Shown here: positions 30,416 through 42,499 of the stretch, in pieces | How positions within the stretch are numbered: the stretch's first letter is position 1 | How the letters are laid out: every line of letters starts with the position of its first letter | NCBI GenBank assembly: GCA_000831005.1 | Contig: CP007152.1 | Location: 3,844,001-3,908,000 of the forward strand | DNA length: 64,000 nucleotides | Reading direction: 5' to 3' | From: Marinobacter salarius | Lineage (GTDB): Bacteria; Pseudomonadota; Gammaproteobacteria; Pseudomonadales; Oleiphilaceae | Translations under genes and position numbers: made by a program | Notes under the pieces: model-generated | Seen by the model: the letters and a program-made list of their open reading frames with translations, nothing else | Database searches by the model: none | Told to the model about the DNA's origin: nothing

Positions 30416-33400
30416 TTATCGGTAAGGCTGCACTCGATTTACCCACTTATGAAATGTCTCCACAGTCGAGTTGTGTCGGCGAGCAATCTGAAACTCTCCG
30501 AACATCCAATCGATAGGATCATCGGGCTTAGCGTTTAATGCTGCGCGAGCAACTCCTACCTGCTCTTGATAGCAGAGTTCTTTCCAATCACGCTCAACAC
30601 CAAACGCAAACAACCCTCGCCATGGTATCTCATCGCAAATGTAGTCTGGTGAAAGCCATACCGTTGTGCGTTCTTCACCCTCGCGCCAGAAACCTGCCCA
30701 ACCTTTGATGACATCGCGAAGATGCTGCCGCTGCTTTCGGGAGCTTCGATTTAGCCCATGTCTATGGGCAACGTCGAGCGTAAGCTCGTGTAATGTAATG
30801 CCATTTTTGCGCTCCAGTATGGCGTTGGCAAGGCGGCTCAGGTTCATTCGATGATCGGCATGAAAATAACGATCTTTGTCATAGCAAGGTAGGTCAGCCA
30901 AGATATCCTCAGACTGTCGAGCACTCTTATCGTATCCACTACTAAGATCATCGGCCGTTTCGTGAGCAGACCCGAGTGGCCCCGCGGTGTCAATTCCGGA
31001 GACAGCGTGAGCCTCATGTTCTTCCGATTTAGCATCGGTTTCAGGTTCGCCGATCAGCGTATCCGCTGTCGACACTGGTACATCTATTTCCTTATCTCCT
31101 CCATCGATAGAATCGTCATCTTGCTCGCGATCTACCTCCAGGAGGGATTCGAGATTTTCATGGAGCTTTTTCATCGCATATTCCGGATCCTGGAAGTAAT
31201 CCGTTGACCACAACCGGACGATCCGCCAACCCAAGTTCTCGAGAATGATCTGACGAACACGATCGCGATCTCTGGCAGACGGCGAGCCATGGTAGGTCGC
31301 TCCGTCACATTCGACACCAGCAAGATACTCGCCCGGTTTGTCTGGATGTACGATTCCAAGGTCGACGCGGAATTTTGATACACCGACTTGGGTCTGGACT
31401 TTCCAGCCTCTCTCACGAAGAGTCATGGCAACAGCCTGCTCAAAGTCGGAATCGAAATGATCAACTCCGTAGTTTGCAAAGCTAAACTCGGCCAGCGCGA
31501 CGGGGCCACGCTCTGCAAATTCCAAATAGTTTTTGAGGTGTTCAACCGCCGTCGCCTGAGTTCGGGACAAATCCACCATGGATGAATCGAAGCTTGAGAA
31601 GACCAGCACCTCGGTTGTTGCCCGCGTCACTGCGACGTTCAAGCGACGCTCACCACCTTGTTTATTGAGCGGACCGAAGTTCATGCTCATAGTGCGGCCA
31701 CCCGGCTCCGTAGGGCCATAGGTCAGCGAGAGTACGATAATATCTCGCTCGTCACCTTGTACAGATTCAAGATTCTTTACGAAGACTGGATCAAAAGTAT
31801 CAGTCGCAGTAAAGAAACGTTCCAAGTTGGGATTTTCGCGTCTCGCTTCATCCAAGAAGTCCTCTACCATGCGCTGCTGCTGAGAGTTAATTGTAACGAT
31901 ACCCATCGATTTGGTGGGCTCTTCATCTTTAAGCATGCGCTCTAATCGACGGACAACCTCTTTCACGACCGCCTGCGCCTCGATAGAGTTGGTTTGTCCG
32001 CGCCCCTTTGCATAAACACCATTTACCCGATGCAAGGTAACAGCGCTTTGTTTCGTTTCGGCTGAGGGGAAGGTGGTGAGTTGATTCTCATAGTAATGAG
32101 AATTCGAGAACGCAATCAACGTTTCATGGCGGCTACGGTAATGCCCCGTCAAGCGAAGGTGCGGTAGGCGTGCCGCAAGTGCCTGGTCCAAGATGGATTC
32201 TAGATCTCCTTCGTCGGAGTCCTCTTCCTCCTTGCGTCCAAATGTATTGCTCGGGGGCATTTGCTTGGGATCGCCCACCACAATAACGTTCTTTCCACGT
32301 GCAATCGCACCTACGGCATCCCATGTCGTGATTTGAGATGCCTCATCGAATACGACAAGGTCAAAGAGTGCAAAATCAGCAGGTAGGAATTGGGCAACCG
32401 AAAGTGGCGACATCATAAAGCAGGGTACGAGGTCGGTCAGGCTGCTACCCATCTCGTTGACCAGTGCCCTGACAGGTTTGTGCCGCGATTTTTTTGTAAG
32501 CTCCCTGGCCAGAACGCCATACTCAGGCGGAGTATTAGATGTATTGCGATCAGGCACGTTCCCTGCTGTTTTCGCGACGATGTATTCAGCTGTTGTTTCA
32601 GATACGTCGGCGTCCAACTCCCTGAATCGCCCGATCGTCGATTCATGGGACGCCCCCGCAAACTGGACGAGTGATGGGCTTTGATCAATCAGCTTGGGCG
32701 CTAACCAAACACACAATGCGGTCATCGCGTTATCTTCACAGTCTTTCGGTGAAATTGCCCGACTTTCGAGCGCCGCAGACAAAGGTTCGAGTTCGTAGCT
32801 TAAAGCCACTTTCTTCATGGCCAGCCATCGGCACCAGCGATTCAAACGCTGAGCTTGCTCGCCAATTGCTCGGAAGTCGGCACCGACCTTAAAGAGCTCA
32901 TGATCAGTATTGACGGAGACATTAAGCGCCTCCGCGTCGCTGATTAAGGATGCCAACGCTTGGTGGTCTTCATCCAATCGACGTGCTGTAGTTACGATCT
33001 TGGAGCTTTCTGACAAGAAATCTCGCCCCTCAACCAACTGCTTCCGGAGAACGCTGACAACATCTGCGGGGTCCGAAAAAGCGCTAACAAACCTTTTAAA
33101 GAGTGTGATCGCTGTTTCGCCCTTATCGAGTTTTTGAGACAGCTGGTCGCCATCTGCATCGACACCGGTCCAAGCCGACGAGCCCTCGATATTCGACGAC
33201 ACGGACTTCAATTTCCTAAGTGTTTCTCGGGCCTCGATCCCCAATTCAAGGACCGATAGATCATCAATTTTGTCCAGCCCGGCCGTTTTGATGGTTTTGC
33301 GTAGACTGTAACGTTTAATGAAACCAAACAGTCCGGTCGCTTCATTTCGCTGACTGATCCATTGCTCCCAATCAAACTCCTCAAGCATTGGCCACTTGAG

Positions 33401-36330
33401 GTTGTATCCAAATGAATCAACCTGCTCATGCAGCTGCCGGTGCAATGCGACGCTTTCTCTCAACGCTTTGACCCGTCCTGGGCCTCCGCTCTGCAGTGCA
33501 AAATCCACTTCCCCCGTCATAGCCAAGTCGCAAAGTGCTCTAAGGCTTGATAGTTGAGAGACGGTACGCGTCGAAATCTGATCAATTTGTAAGCCCAGTG
33601 CCGAGAGTAGCGCATCGGCACTGGAAATCGCTCGATCGGTGGCGAGAACCAGTCGGTTAGCAAGAGAAATAACTTCGGTTTGCCATTGGTTAGAGAACTC
33701 GATCTGAGTGATCGAGGCGAACCTATCTGGGTCGAGGTCTTCAATTTGTCCAAAGGCAATGCCAAGCTCGCGCGCGGTCTCTAGATAGGGATCCAGATCC
33801 GCTTCGGTCTTAACAGGGGCCTGCGATAAATCGTTGCTCCATGAGAGTCTCAATGGATGCTCGTATTCAAATCGAACAACGCGGGCCATGGCGTCGCGGG
33901 CTGAAAGGCCTAGCGCATGCCGGCGATGCAGCTCAGCTACGTAAGTGTTTAGCCCCTCGCGAACTTCTTCTAGCTTTTGTGCTTTGCTTATCCAGTCGGT
34001 CTGAGCTGCGGATTCACGATGAGACCAAGCAGCCCCCAATTGATCTAATACAGATCTTTTGTTTGCTTTATTGGAATGTAGCTCCAAACACAGATGTGCA
34101 AGTCCAACTTTCTCCATCCTGCGATATACGACCTGCAATGCCGCCATCTTTTCCGCGACGAACAGAACCTTCCGGCCGAGAGCAAGGTTGTGGCAAATGA
34201 TATTGGCGATCGTCTCCGATTTACCGGTTCCAGGCGGCCCCTCCAACACAAAGTCCTGTGGATGGGAGGAAGCTTCGACAGCAACCATTTGAGAGGAGTC
34301 GCAGTTGAGCGGAGCGTAGAAGGACTCAGGTTTGATCTTTTCATCCACTTGATCGCGCTTGATGAAAGCGCCTTCTTGCTGGTAAGCCTCAGATGGGTGA
34401 TCAACCAAATGTTCGACAAAGGGGCTTTGTTTAAGGAGCTCAGTTCGATCCCTGAGGTCCTTCCACATCAAATATTTTGCAAACGAGAAGGAGCCGAGAA
34501 CAATTTCCTCGACCACAATGAACCCGGGCTGCTCTTGTATCGCTGCGCGAACGATGTTCCAAATTCCTTCAACGTCTACACCAGATTCATCTTCAGGAAG
34601 CTCATGCCGCAGTCGGTCAAGATTAATGTCGTAGTCAGTCTGAAGCATCTCGATGAGCGTGAGATTAAAAATAGGCTCCTCATCCGGAAGTTGGCGCATT
34701 TTCACAGGGGCCTGGGCGCTACGACGCTCTAGCTTAACCGGCAACAAGATCAAAGGAGCGCGGTACGATTTATCGCTTTCAGGGATTTCTTTCCAACGCA
34801 GCATTCCGATTGCGAGAAAAAGAGTATTGCTACCACCTTCTTCAAGATCATTTTTCGCCTTACGCAGTAAATCGACCAGCTTGGCGTCTTTGCGCTTAAC
34901 TGTGTCATTAATGATTAACTTTTTGTTGTTGAGCTGTTGAAGTGCGAACTCACGATGAAGATCGGCGCCCGTGCTCAGACGAAACGCTTCAGTGCTTCTT
35001 TCGTCATCAACCAGTGGCGTCTCCTCGGCTGAAATAAAGCTGAAGACCTCGTCCGCGGCTAGCATGTCTTCAAGAGTCGCTAGATCAGGGCAAAAGAGCT
35101 TTAAAGCCGAGCTTTTAACGTTGAGAAGCGGGTTTCTCTTGGTTAAATCCAACAGCTTGCGCTGCCACATATCCACGCGGGTATCTGGTGTATCCTCGAT
35201 CACCCGCTCATCGGCCCGCACCGGCGGAAGAGGGGGCGCTGCATCTATTCCCAGCTCCTCCGGGGATTGGTCGTGTTCACCCAATTGAGCATCCGCTTTT
35301 GGCTTTTCTTCAACGACTCCGATTGGCTTGACTCGTCTCGCCCGTGCCTGCTTGATATCGATCAGCATCACGAACTCAGACTCGCGATCTTCTTCGAGTA
35401 ACGTCTTCGCGCGTTCAATCGCCTGCTTGAACGTAACCGGCGTATCGTTTGTGATGAGTGTGGTCTCAAACATAACGATATCTGAGGTATCCATGCGCTT
35501 GCGCAAATCGATTGGGTCATCGTTCGTGAGCACGGGGAAGCATTCATCGATTAACCAAAAACCAGCGAAAGCATGGGTTTTAGTAAGTGCTATAACAGGA
35601 TTTAGCCCCATATTTTCCAGGCAACTGGCAAAAAGCACCGATGTATCAAGGCAAGCGGCCGTTTTGTGTTCAAGAATATCGGCAGCAGGCGGATGCGTTG
35701 CCCAAGCTTTGCCCATCCATTCGGCGGCGAAAGGTACATCAGCCGCTCATTGAATAGAGTTGACCAGAGAGCCGAGCCAAATAGGAAAGGGCGCTCTCGC
35801 GTATTCGACTGATAACCATCTATCGCGCTGTTCTGCCCTGCGTTTCTTAAATTCAGGGCGACACGGCTGGTAATTGACTCAACGGTATGTACGTTTGGCT
35901 GAACAAAGGCGGCTAACAGTTCAGCCTGCCAAGACTCTCCGCCCCAGTAATCGGCGGGCAGGATGTTGACCTGGTGATTGGCAAATAGCTCCTGAGCTTG
36001 ACCCCCAGCGTCTACATAGGACACCGCGAATACCAGTCGGACCACTACCTCTTCGGTCAATCCGTTCAGTTTGTCGTAGTGGGGTTTTAACGGCCGATCC
36101 TGGAGCTTGATCGATTGGCCCGGTTCAAGGCGGTCGATTAACCACTCTTCAGCCTCAACGAACTGCGGTTCGCAGGTCAGTCTAACGCGTATATCCGTGA
36201 CGTTTTTCGCTACTGTGCTGTCAGCCTCCTCCGAACAGGTGACCAACACCCTTTTTAGCACGGGGTATGCGTTTTGTTGTGCTGCCAAAGAGAAAGTTGA
36301 AGCTACCTCGGCATGGATGGATAAAGTCAC
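30416..36330 (-). CDS. Giant DUF4011-helicase-nuclease-DUF3320 protein (one frameshift), probable anti-phage
   Basis: A single huge protein of about 1971 residues. The N-terminal ~200 residues are a beta-rich domain, followed by a transglutaminase-like segment (ACLDTSVLFASCLENMGL...HAFAGFWLIDE). Then come a DUF4011 region (WQRKLLDLTKRNPLLNV, ~390), an SF1/Upf1-type helicase (GPPGTGKSE near 700; VVFDEASQ near 1325; GDPKQMPP; RLNVAVTRA), a Vsr/PD-(D/E)XK-type nuclease (DLGIV...ECDGATYHGS...GWRIVRLWS near 1670) and a C-terminal DUF3320. The GTG start has GGAGGA upstream. One base is missing near 35722. This domain order matches the Hhe anti-phage proteins, as I recall them. Base composition is visibly lower in GC than the flanks, suggesting transfer. 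Confidence 0.85.
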
Positions 36331-36860
36331 GCGTCCTCCGGATACGAATCTTAATTCACACTCTATAGTGCCGTTTATGCCCGAGTTTTTATTTGTTCAG
36401 TTCGCTCTTACTTACTCCCAATCGGGAATAAGTTGCTGACTAGCGGGCTTATTAACGGGTTTTAGAACGGTGTTCTTTCCCCGTAGATAGCCAAATGACC
36501 TTTTAGCTACAGCAGACTGAAAACCGGGAAAGTTTGAAAAAATCTTTGTTGTTAAACTCGATCATAAAACTTCCTTACCAACGAATACACCTGCTGGTCG
36601 CCCTGGCCCGAAAGGCTTCGTAGCGTTTTTCCAGGTTTGTAGTTATGGTGCAGCGGGTTCTGGAGTTTCTGGGTATGGTCCATCCGTTATCCTTAACAGC
36701 AGCATCTATCCGTTTCTTATGACTACACACTAGCCTAACCGTGAGGAAACTTCCTACACGTAGGACGTAAAATTTGGTAAACCAGATGCATAAAAGCCAC
36801 TCGGCTCCCCGAGCAGCCTTAGGCATTCTTTCGCAACTTTTTTGCTTTAACCAATCGTAC
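36331..36860. other. AT-richer gap upstream of helicase gene
   Basis: About 530 bases holding the helicase gene's upstream region. I see no recognisable gene, RNA or repeat; short open frames here have no domain likeness. Confidence 0.4.
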
Positions 36861-37026
36861 AGTCAAGTGCTTTTTAATCAGCTCATCCGTCAGCCCAGCA
36901 ATCTCGTCCTCCACAACCCGCCGTCCGCGGTCGAGGACGGCAAACCGATCTGCATACTTCCGCGCAACAATATTCGGCTGAATCCCCTCCTCCGGCTCAT
37001 CAAGAATCAGTAACCTGGGCTCGGGG
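36861..37026 (-). pseudogene. Degenerate fragment of urtE (urea ABC ATPase C-terminus)
   Basis: Translates as PEPRLLILDEPEEGIQPNIVARKYADRFAVLDRGRRVVEDEIAGLTDELIKKHLTV. This matches the C-terminal part of the intact UrtE at 43.4 kb, but about 24 residues between NIVA and RKYADRF are deleted. There is no Walker A region and no start. It is a relic of a second copy of the urea-transporter gene at the far end of the urease cluster, beside the helicase island. Confidence 0.8.
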
Positions 37027-37076
37027 ATTTTTTGCTGCCGTACCGGGCTATAAGCCCAAAAGGACGGCTCTAGATC

Positions 37077-37659
37077 TTATGCCGCAGCCAGATACGCCCC
37101 AGCAACCGCCAGCACACCACCAACACCACGACTGAATCGGCTATCCGCCTTCAGCATCAGGCTACCCAGCCCACGCCCAACCATTGTGATAGCGAGAGTA
37201 GCGATGGAGAAACCGACCAGGTAAGCCGCGAGCGTGGCACCTGCGGGCATTTCTATACCGTGGGCGAAGCCGTGGAACAGCATGAAGCACCTACAAGAGT
37301 GCCGCCAATGGCAGTCGGCAGTTTGGCCAGAGTAGCGATGAGAATGCCGGCCACCAGTACGGAGAAAGTGATGCCAATTTCAACGCCGGGCAGGCTCAGA
37401 CCGCCCCAGGCCAGGCTGCGCCCAGGATCATGCCGCCGATCACGAAAGCCGGGGTGGCGTTCTTCATGAGGTTATTCTGGCGCACACTCCAGAACCCGAT
37501 AGCGGCCATGGCCAACAAGTGGTCCAGGCCCAGCATGGGGTGCAGCAGGCCGCTGAGGAAGCCGCTTTCAGCGTGGGCGCCATGGCCGGTGTGAGCGGCT
37601 GCGGTGGTGGCGGTGAGTAGTAGGCCGGCGGCCATAAGGAGTTTGGTGGTCTGGTTCAT
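37077..37659 (-). CDS. ureJ: HupE/UreJ-family membrane protein (two frameshifts)
   Basis: A small integral-membrane protein of about 194 residues with a signal peptide (ATTAAA), then HTGHGAHAESGFLSGLLHPMLGLDHLLAMAAIGFW. The HPxxGxDHLLAM motif is the HupE/UreJ metal-binding signature. About six membrane segments follow, including FMLFHGFAHGIEMP. The family moves nickel or cobalt. Bases are missing near 37420 and 37290; correcting both restores one frame. As the last gene of the urease cluster it probably supplies Ni to the enzyme. Confidence 0.88.
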
Positions 37660-37704
37660 GGTGTTCTTCCTTGTGTTGCTGAATTCGGTGTTTGTGGGTC
37701 GGTG

Positions 37705-38343
37705 TCAGGCGGTTTCGGCCACGTTGTTCGGGCGCCGTTCCGGCAGCATGCCGCGTTCGAGGATGAAGCTGATGATGGTTTCCAGCCCTACTCCGTCGTA
37801 CAGGTTGGTGAACACAAACGGGCGCTCCCCGCGCATTTTCTTTGAGTCCCGGTCCATCACATCGAGGGAGGCGTGTACCTGTTCGGCGATGTCGATCTTG
37901 TTGATGATCAGCAGGTCGGATTTGGTGATGCCGGGGCCGCCTTTGCGGGGGATTTTGTCGCCAGCGGAGACGTCGATGACGTAAAGGGTGAGGTCGGACA
38001 GCTCCGGGCTGAAGGTGGCGGAGAGATTGTCACCGCCGGATTCCACCAGGACCAGTTCCAGGTTGGGGTGTCGGTTTTGCAGGTCATCGATGGCCGCGAG
38101 GTTCATGGAGGCGTCTTCGCGGATGGCGGTGTGGGGGCAGCCGCCGGTTTCCACGCCGAGGATGCGGTCGGCTGGGAGGGCATCGTGTTTCAGGAGGAAG
38201 TCGGCGTCTTCCCTGGTGTAGATGTCGTTGGTGACGACGGCGATGTCGTAGTGATCTTTTAACGCTTTGCAGAGTTGGCGCAGCAAGGCGGTTTTACCTG
38301 AGCCGACCGGGCCGCCGACTCCTACTCTCAGACAATGTTTCAT
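37705..38343 (-). CDS. ureG: Urease accessory GTPase UreG
   Basis: A 212-residue SIMIBI GTPase that drives nickel insertion into urease with UreD/UreF/UreE. The P-loop is GVGGPVGSGKTALLRQLC. The conserved VVTNDIYTREDADFL, GVETGGCPHTAIREDASMN (metal-binding Cys-Pro-His) and NKIDIA guanine-specificity motif are all present. Uninterrupted frame. It follows ureF by 38 bases. Confidence 0.97.
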   Translation of the reverse strand: MKHCLRVGVGGPVGSGKTALLRQLCKALKDHYDIAVVTNDIYTREDADFLLKHDALPADRILGVETGGCPHTAIREDASMNLAAIDDLQNRHPNLELVLVESGGDNLSATFSPELSDLTLYVIDVSAGDKIPRKGGPGITKSDLLIINKIDIAEQVHASLDVMDRDSKKMRGERPFVFTNLYDGVGLETIISFILERGMLPERRPNNVAETA

Positions 38344-38381
38344 GGCGTGTTCTCCGTTTCTCTAATCAAGATCGTTTTTGT

Positions 38382-39077
38382 TCAGCTTCTGAAAAGCCGT
38401 GAATACTGGGTTTCGTGGTGTGCGCTTGCGAGCGCGAGACCTGGCAATATCGGGCCGAGTTCGTTGTCTTCCCTCGTCAGAGCCTGGTCGACGGCGTGTA
38501 CCAGTTTGGGGCGTAACCGTTCGGTCAGCCGTTGGGCGGCGGTGTGGCCCAGGGGCATGGCTTTGCAGGCGACGGCGAGCTGGTTTTCCAGCCAGGCCCA
38601 GGCGAAGCCGAGCAGGGTTTGGCGCACGGGTACGTGGCGCATGTGGGCCGCCCAGGCGAAGACGGTGACGTAGCCGGGGTCTTCCGGCATTCGGCCTTCC
38701 GCTGGCAGCAGTTCCAGGCTGCCCAGCAGGCGAATGAGCGCGGAGCCCAGGCGGGTGTCTTCGTCGCTCAGCTCGGCGGTTTCGCGGGTGGCGTGCAGCC
38801 ATTGGTTCCAGTGGACCAGCCCAGCGTTGTCATTGGTTGACCAAGCGGTTTGCAGGCGTACCAGCAAAGGCAGCTCGCAGCGGGTGAGGCCGTCTTCCAG
38901 TACGCCTTCCAGCCAGTCGCCCAGTTGGTCTTCGTTGTTCACCCAGCCTAGTTCGAAGGCGCTTTCCAGGCCCTGGGACCAGGCGAAGGCGCCGATGGGC
39001 AGTGCGGGGCTGACCAGTTGCATCAGGCCCAGCAGGGACAGGTCGCCGACGGCGGTCTGGCTGCTGTCAGTGAGCAT
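38382..39077 (-). CDS. ureF: Urease accessory protein UreF
   Basis: A 231-residue, mostly helical chaperone that bridges UreD and UreG. It starts MLTDSSQTAVGDLSLLGLMQLVSPALPIGAFAWSQGLESAFELGWV, the typical UreF opening. LGHTAAQRLTERL and the C-terminal ALASAHHETQYSRLFRS are also typical. An alternative ATG lies at 39089; either way it overlaps the end of ureE. No frame break. Confidence 0.93.
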   Translation of the reverse strand: MLTDSSQTAVGDLSLLGLMQLVSPALPIGAFAWSQGLESAFELGWVNNEDQLGDWLEGVLEDGLTRCELPLLVRLQTAWSTNDNAGLVHWNQWLHATRETAELSDEDTRLGSALIRLLGSLELLPAEGRMPEDPGYVTVFAWAAHMRHVPVRQTLLGFAWAWLENQLAVACKAMPLGHTAAQRLTERLRPKLVHAVDQALTREDNELGPILPGLALASAHHETQYSRLFRS

Positions 39078-39597
39078 GAGCGTGGTCATGGTCATGCCCG
39101 TGGCTGTGATCGTGTGAATGGCCATGGCCGTGGGCATGCCCTGCTTGGGCGTATGCGCCGGGCTCCGGATCAAAGGGAGCCTGGTGGTGTACCAGGGTGG
39201 CGCCCAGGCGTTCGGCCAGTTCTTCCAGTACGTGGTCCGGCGGGAAGCGTACCCATCCGGTCTTTCCATCTGTTGCGGTGTCTTCGCTGCCGATGGACAG
39301 CGACACATGTCGATTGCCCAGGTGGTAGCACAACCGTGCCAACGGCAGGCCGGGTTCGATGCGGGCGGTGACGACGGGTTCGTCCGCAGCGCGGATGCGG
39401 ATGATTTCGCCGCTTTGGGCCTGCAGAAATTCGCCCTCTCGCAGCACGGGGCCGCGGTCGAGAAACAGGCCAACGTCGTAGCCAGTGTCGGTTTTGGCGC
39501 GCAGGCGGCCGCGCATGCGCAGTTCGAAGGGCAGCGTTAGGTGGTCGTGGATTTCGCTGGTTTCCACTGGGCCGATTCTCTGTGTCAGCTCAAGCAT
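39067..39597 (-). CDS. ureE: Urease accessory nickel chaperone UreE
   Basis: A 176-residue nickel carrier. The N-terminal half has LTLPFELRMRGRLRAKTDTGYDVGLFLDRGPVLREGEFL, and the central metal-binding domain contains LARLCYHLGNRHV with the conserved His. The tail is a dense His/Asp/Gly array of about 25 residues with at least ten histidines, so it can store many Ni ions, as in Klebsiella-type UreE. AAGGAG precedes the ATG, 11 bases after the ureC stop. Confidence 0.96.
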   Translation of the reverse strand: MLELTQRIGPVETSEIHDHLTLPFELRMRGRLRAKTDTGYDVGLFLDRGPVLREGEFLQAQSGEIIRIRAADEPVVTARIEPGLPLARLCYHLGNRHVSLSIGSEDTATDGKTGWVRFPPDHVLEELAERLGATLVHHQAPFDPEPGAYAQAGHAHGHGHSHDHSHGHDHDHAHAH

Positions 39598-39607
39598 GTC
39601 GGGCTCC

Positions 39608-41308
<1,701 letters not shown>

Positions 41309-41366
41309 GCTGTCCCTCTTTTTTGCTTGGGTGCCTGGGTTCTCGTGGCCTGGTGCTTGGGTGCCT

Positions 41367-41476
41367 GGGCCGGTCGGATAGGGCTTTCCAGGAAACGCTA
41401 CAAGCACATCCATGTGCGCTTGGGCTCCGCCATCCATGGCTCCGCACATTCCTGGAAAGCCCTATCCGCCCGACCC
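41367..41476 (+). repeat. Three-way-junction repeat element C
   Basis: Arms 41368-41394 and 41449-41475 pair over 27 bases with two mismatches, enclosing a 54-base core. The core has dyad 1 (GCACATCCATGTGC), linker GCTTG and dyad 2 (GCCATCCATGGC), flanked here by direct GCTCCGC copies. It sits inside the urease operon between ureB and ureC, in antisense orientation to the genes. Confidence 0.85.
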
Positions 41477-41521
41477 TCAGAGTTCATTCGAGCCTTCTTT
41501 AACCCCTTGCTCCTGTTGTCC

Positions 41522-41835
41522 TCAGTTCTTGTCGAGTTTTCCCATGACTTCTTGGCGGAAACCGTAGATTTCGCGTTTTCCGGCGAACGGGATAAGGGTC
41601 ACTTCTCTCGTTTGGCCGGGTTCGAAGCGGATGGCGGTGCCGGCGGCGACGTCCAGGCGGTAGCCTTTGCCTTGGCCCGATCAAAATCGAGAGCGGGATT
41701 GGTTTCGGCGAAGTGGTAGTGGGAGCCAATCTGAATGGGGCGGTCGCCGGTGTTGCCGACTTCGATGGTGATGCGCTGGCGGCCTTCGCAGAGTTCGATG
41801 TCGCCGTCTTTAAGCTGGTATTCGCCGGGGATCAT
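41522..41835 (-). CDS. ureB: Urease beta subunit UreB (one frameshift)
   Basis: A structural subunit of about 104 residues. MIPGEYQLKDGDIELCEGRQRITIEVGNTGDRPIQIGSHYHFAETNPALDFDRAKAKG is the UreB N-terminal beta domain. After a missing G near 41668, the sequence YRLDVAAGTAIRFEPGQTREVTLIPFAGKREIYGFRQEVMGKLDKN continues in the next frame. It begins 10 bases after ureA ends. Confidence 0.95.
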
Positions 41836-41845
41836 GGCAGCCTCC

Positions 41846-42148
41846 TCAAACTATGGGGTTGTGGACGGTGACGAGTTTGGTGCCGTCCGGGAAGGTGGCT
41901 TCTACCTGGACTTCGTCAACCATGTCGGCCACGCCTTCCATGACGTCGTCGCGGGTGAGGATTTCGGTGCCGGCGGTCATCATTTCAGCCACGGTGCGGC
42001 CTTCGCGGGCGCCTTCCATGATTTCGGCGCTGATGAGGGCGACGGCTTCTGGGTAATTCAGCTTCAGGCCTTTGGCCTTGCGGCGCTCTGCTAACAGTGC
42101 TGCTGTGAAGAGGAGCAGTTTGTCTTTGTCTCTTGGGGTTAATTCCAT
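41846..42148 (-). CDS. ureA: Urease gamma subunit UreA
   Basis: A 100-residue structural subunit: MELTPRDKDKLLLFTAALLAERRKAKGLKLNYPEAVALISAEIMEGAREGRTVAEMM, ending KLVTVHNPIV. It has the expected length and reads without interruption. The ATG follows GAGGAGAACAAAA. Repeat element D lies 30 bases upstream, so the ureD-ureA junction carries two elements. Confidence 0.97.
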   Translation of the reverse strand: MELTPRDKDKLLLFTAALLAERRKAKGLKLNYPEAVALISAEIMEGAREGRTVAEMMTAGTEILTRDDVMEGVADMVDEVQVEATFPDGTKLVTVHNPIV

Positions 42149-42178
42149 TTTTGTTCTCCTCGGGTTCTGGAGTTTGTC

Positions 42179-42282
42179 GGCAGGAGGGAAGGGGTGCACG
42201 GGATACGCGGTGAATACGTCCCTGTACGCTCGGAAAAAACATCCATGTTTTTTACGATCCCGTGCACCCCTTCCCTCCTGCC
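42179..42282 (+). repeat. Three-way-junction repeat element D
   Basis: Perfect 26-base arms (42179-42204 and 42257-42282) enclose a 52-base core. Its second dyad is AAAAAACATCCATGTTTTTT, and its first is a weaker TACGTCCCTGTA with linker GCTCG. The core is close to the reverse complement of element E's core 100 bases away, while the arms are unrelated to E's. Confidence 0.85.
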
Positions 42283-42380
42283 TTGTCTGAATTCTGAGTT
42301 GCCTGTTGGATTAACTTCCGTTGTTCCAAACAGTTATTTCTGACCCTATCGAGCTAGTGCGCTAACTCATTTTTCCGCTT

Positions 42381-42486
42381 AACAGGGCGGGGCGAACCGT
42401 CCGGGGATGTCGAAAACATGGATGTTTTCGTCAAGCGTACATGGACGTATTCACAGCGTGCCCCGGACGGTTCGCCCCGCCCTGTT
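42381..42486 (-). repeat. Three-way-junction repeat element E
   Basis: Perfect 26-base arms (42381-42406 and 42461-42486) around a 54-base core with dyads GAAAACATGGATGTTTTC and TACATGGACGTA joined by CAAGC (GCTTG on the minus strand). It begins 14 bases past the ureD stop, in sense orientation. With D it forms a head-to-head pair in a gap of about 350 bases. Confidence 0.85.
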
Positions 42487-42499
42487 CCCGCACCAACCA

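Noticed and set aside
36575..36826. A short minus-strand open frame upstream of the helicase gene
   Set aside because: No recognisable domain, no ribosome site and no support from composition; probably chance in an AT-richer gap.
37020..37075. A terminator after hupE/ureJ
   Set aside because: A GGGC/GCCC hairpin is present, but on the minus strand it is followed by A residues, not T, so it does not look like an intrinsic terminator for this operon.
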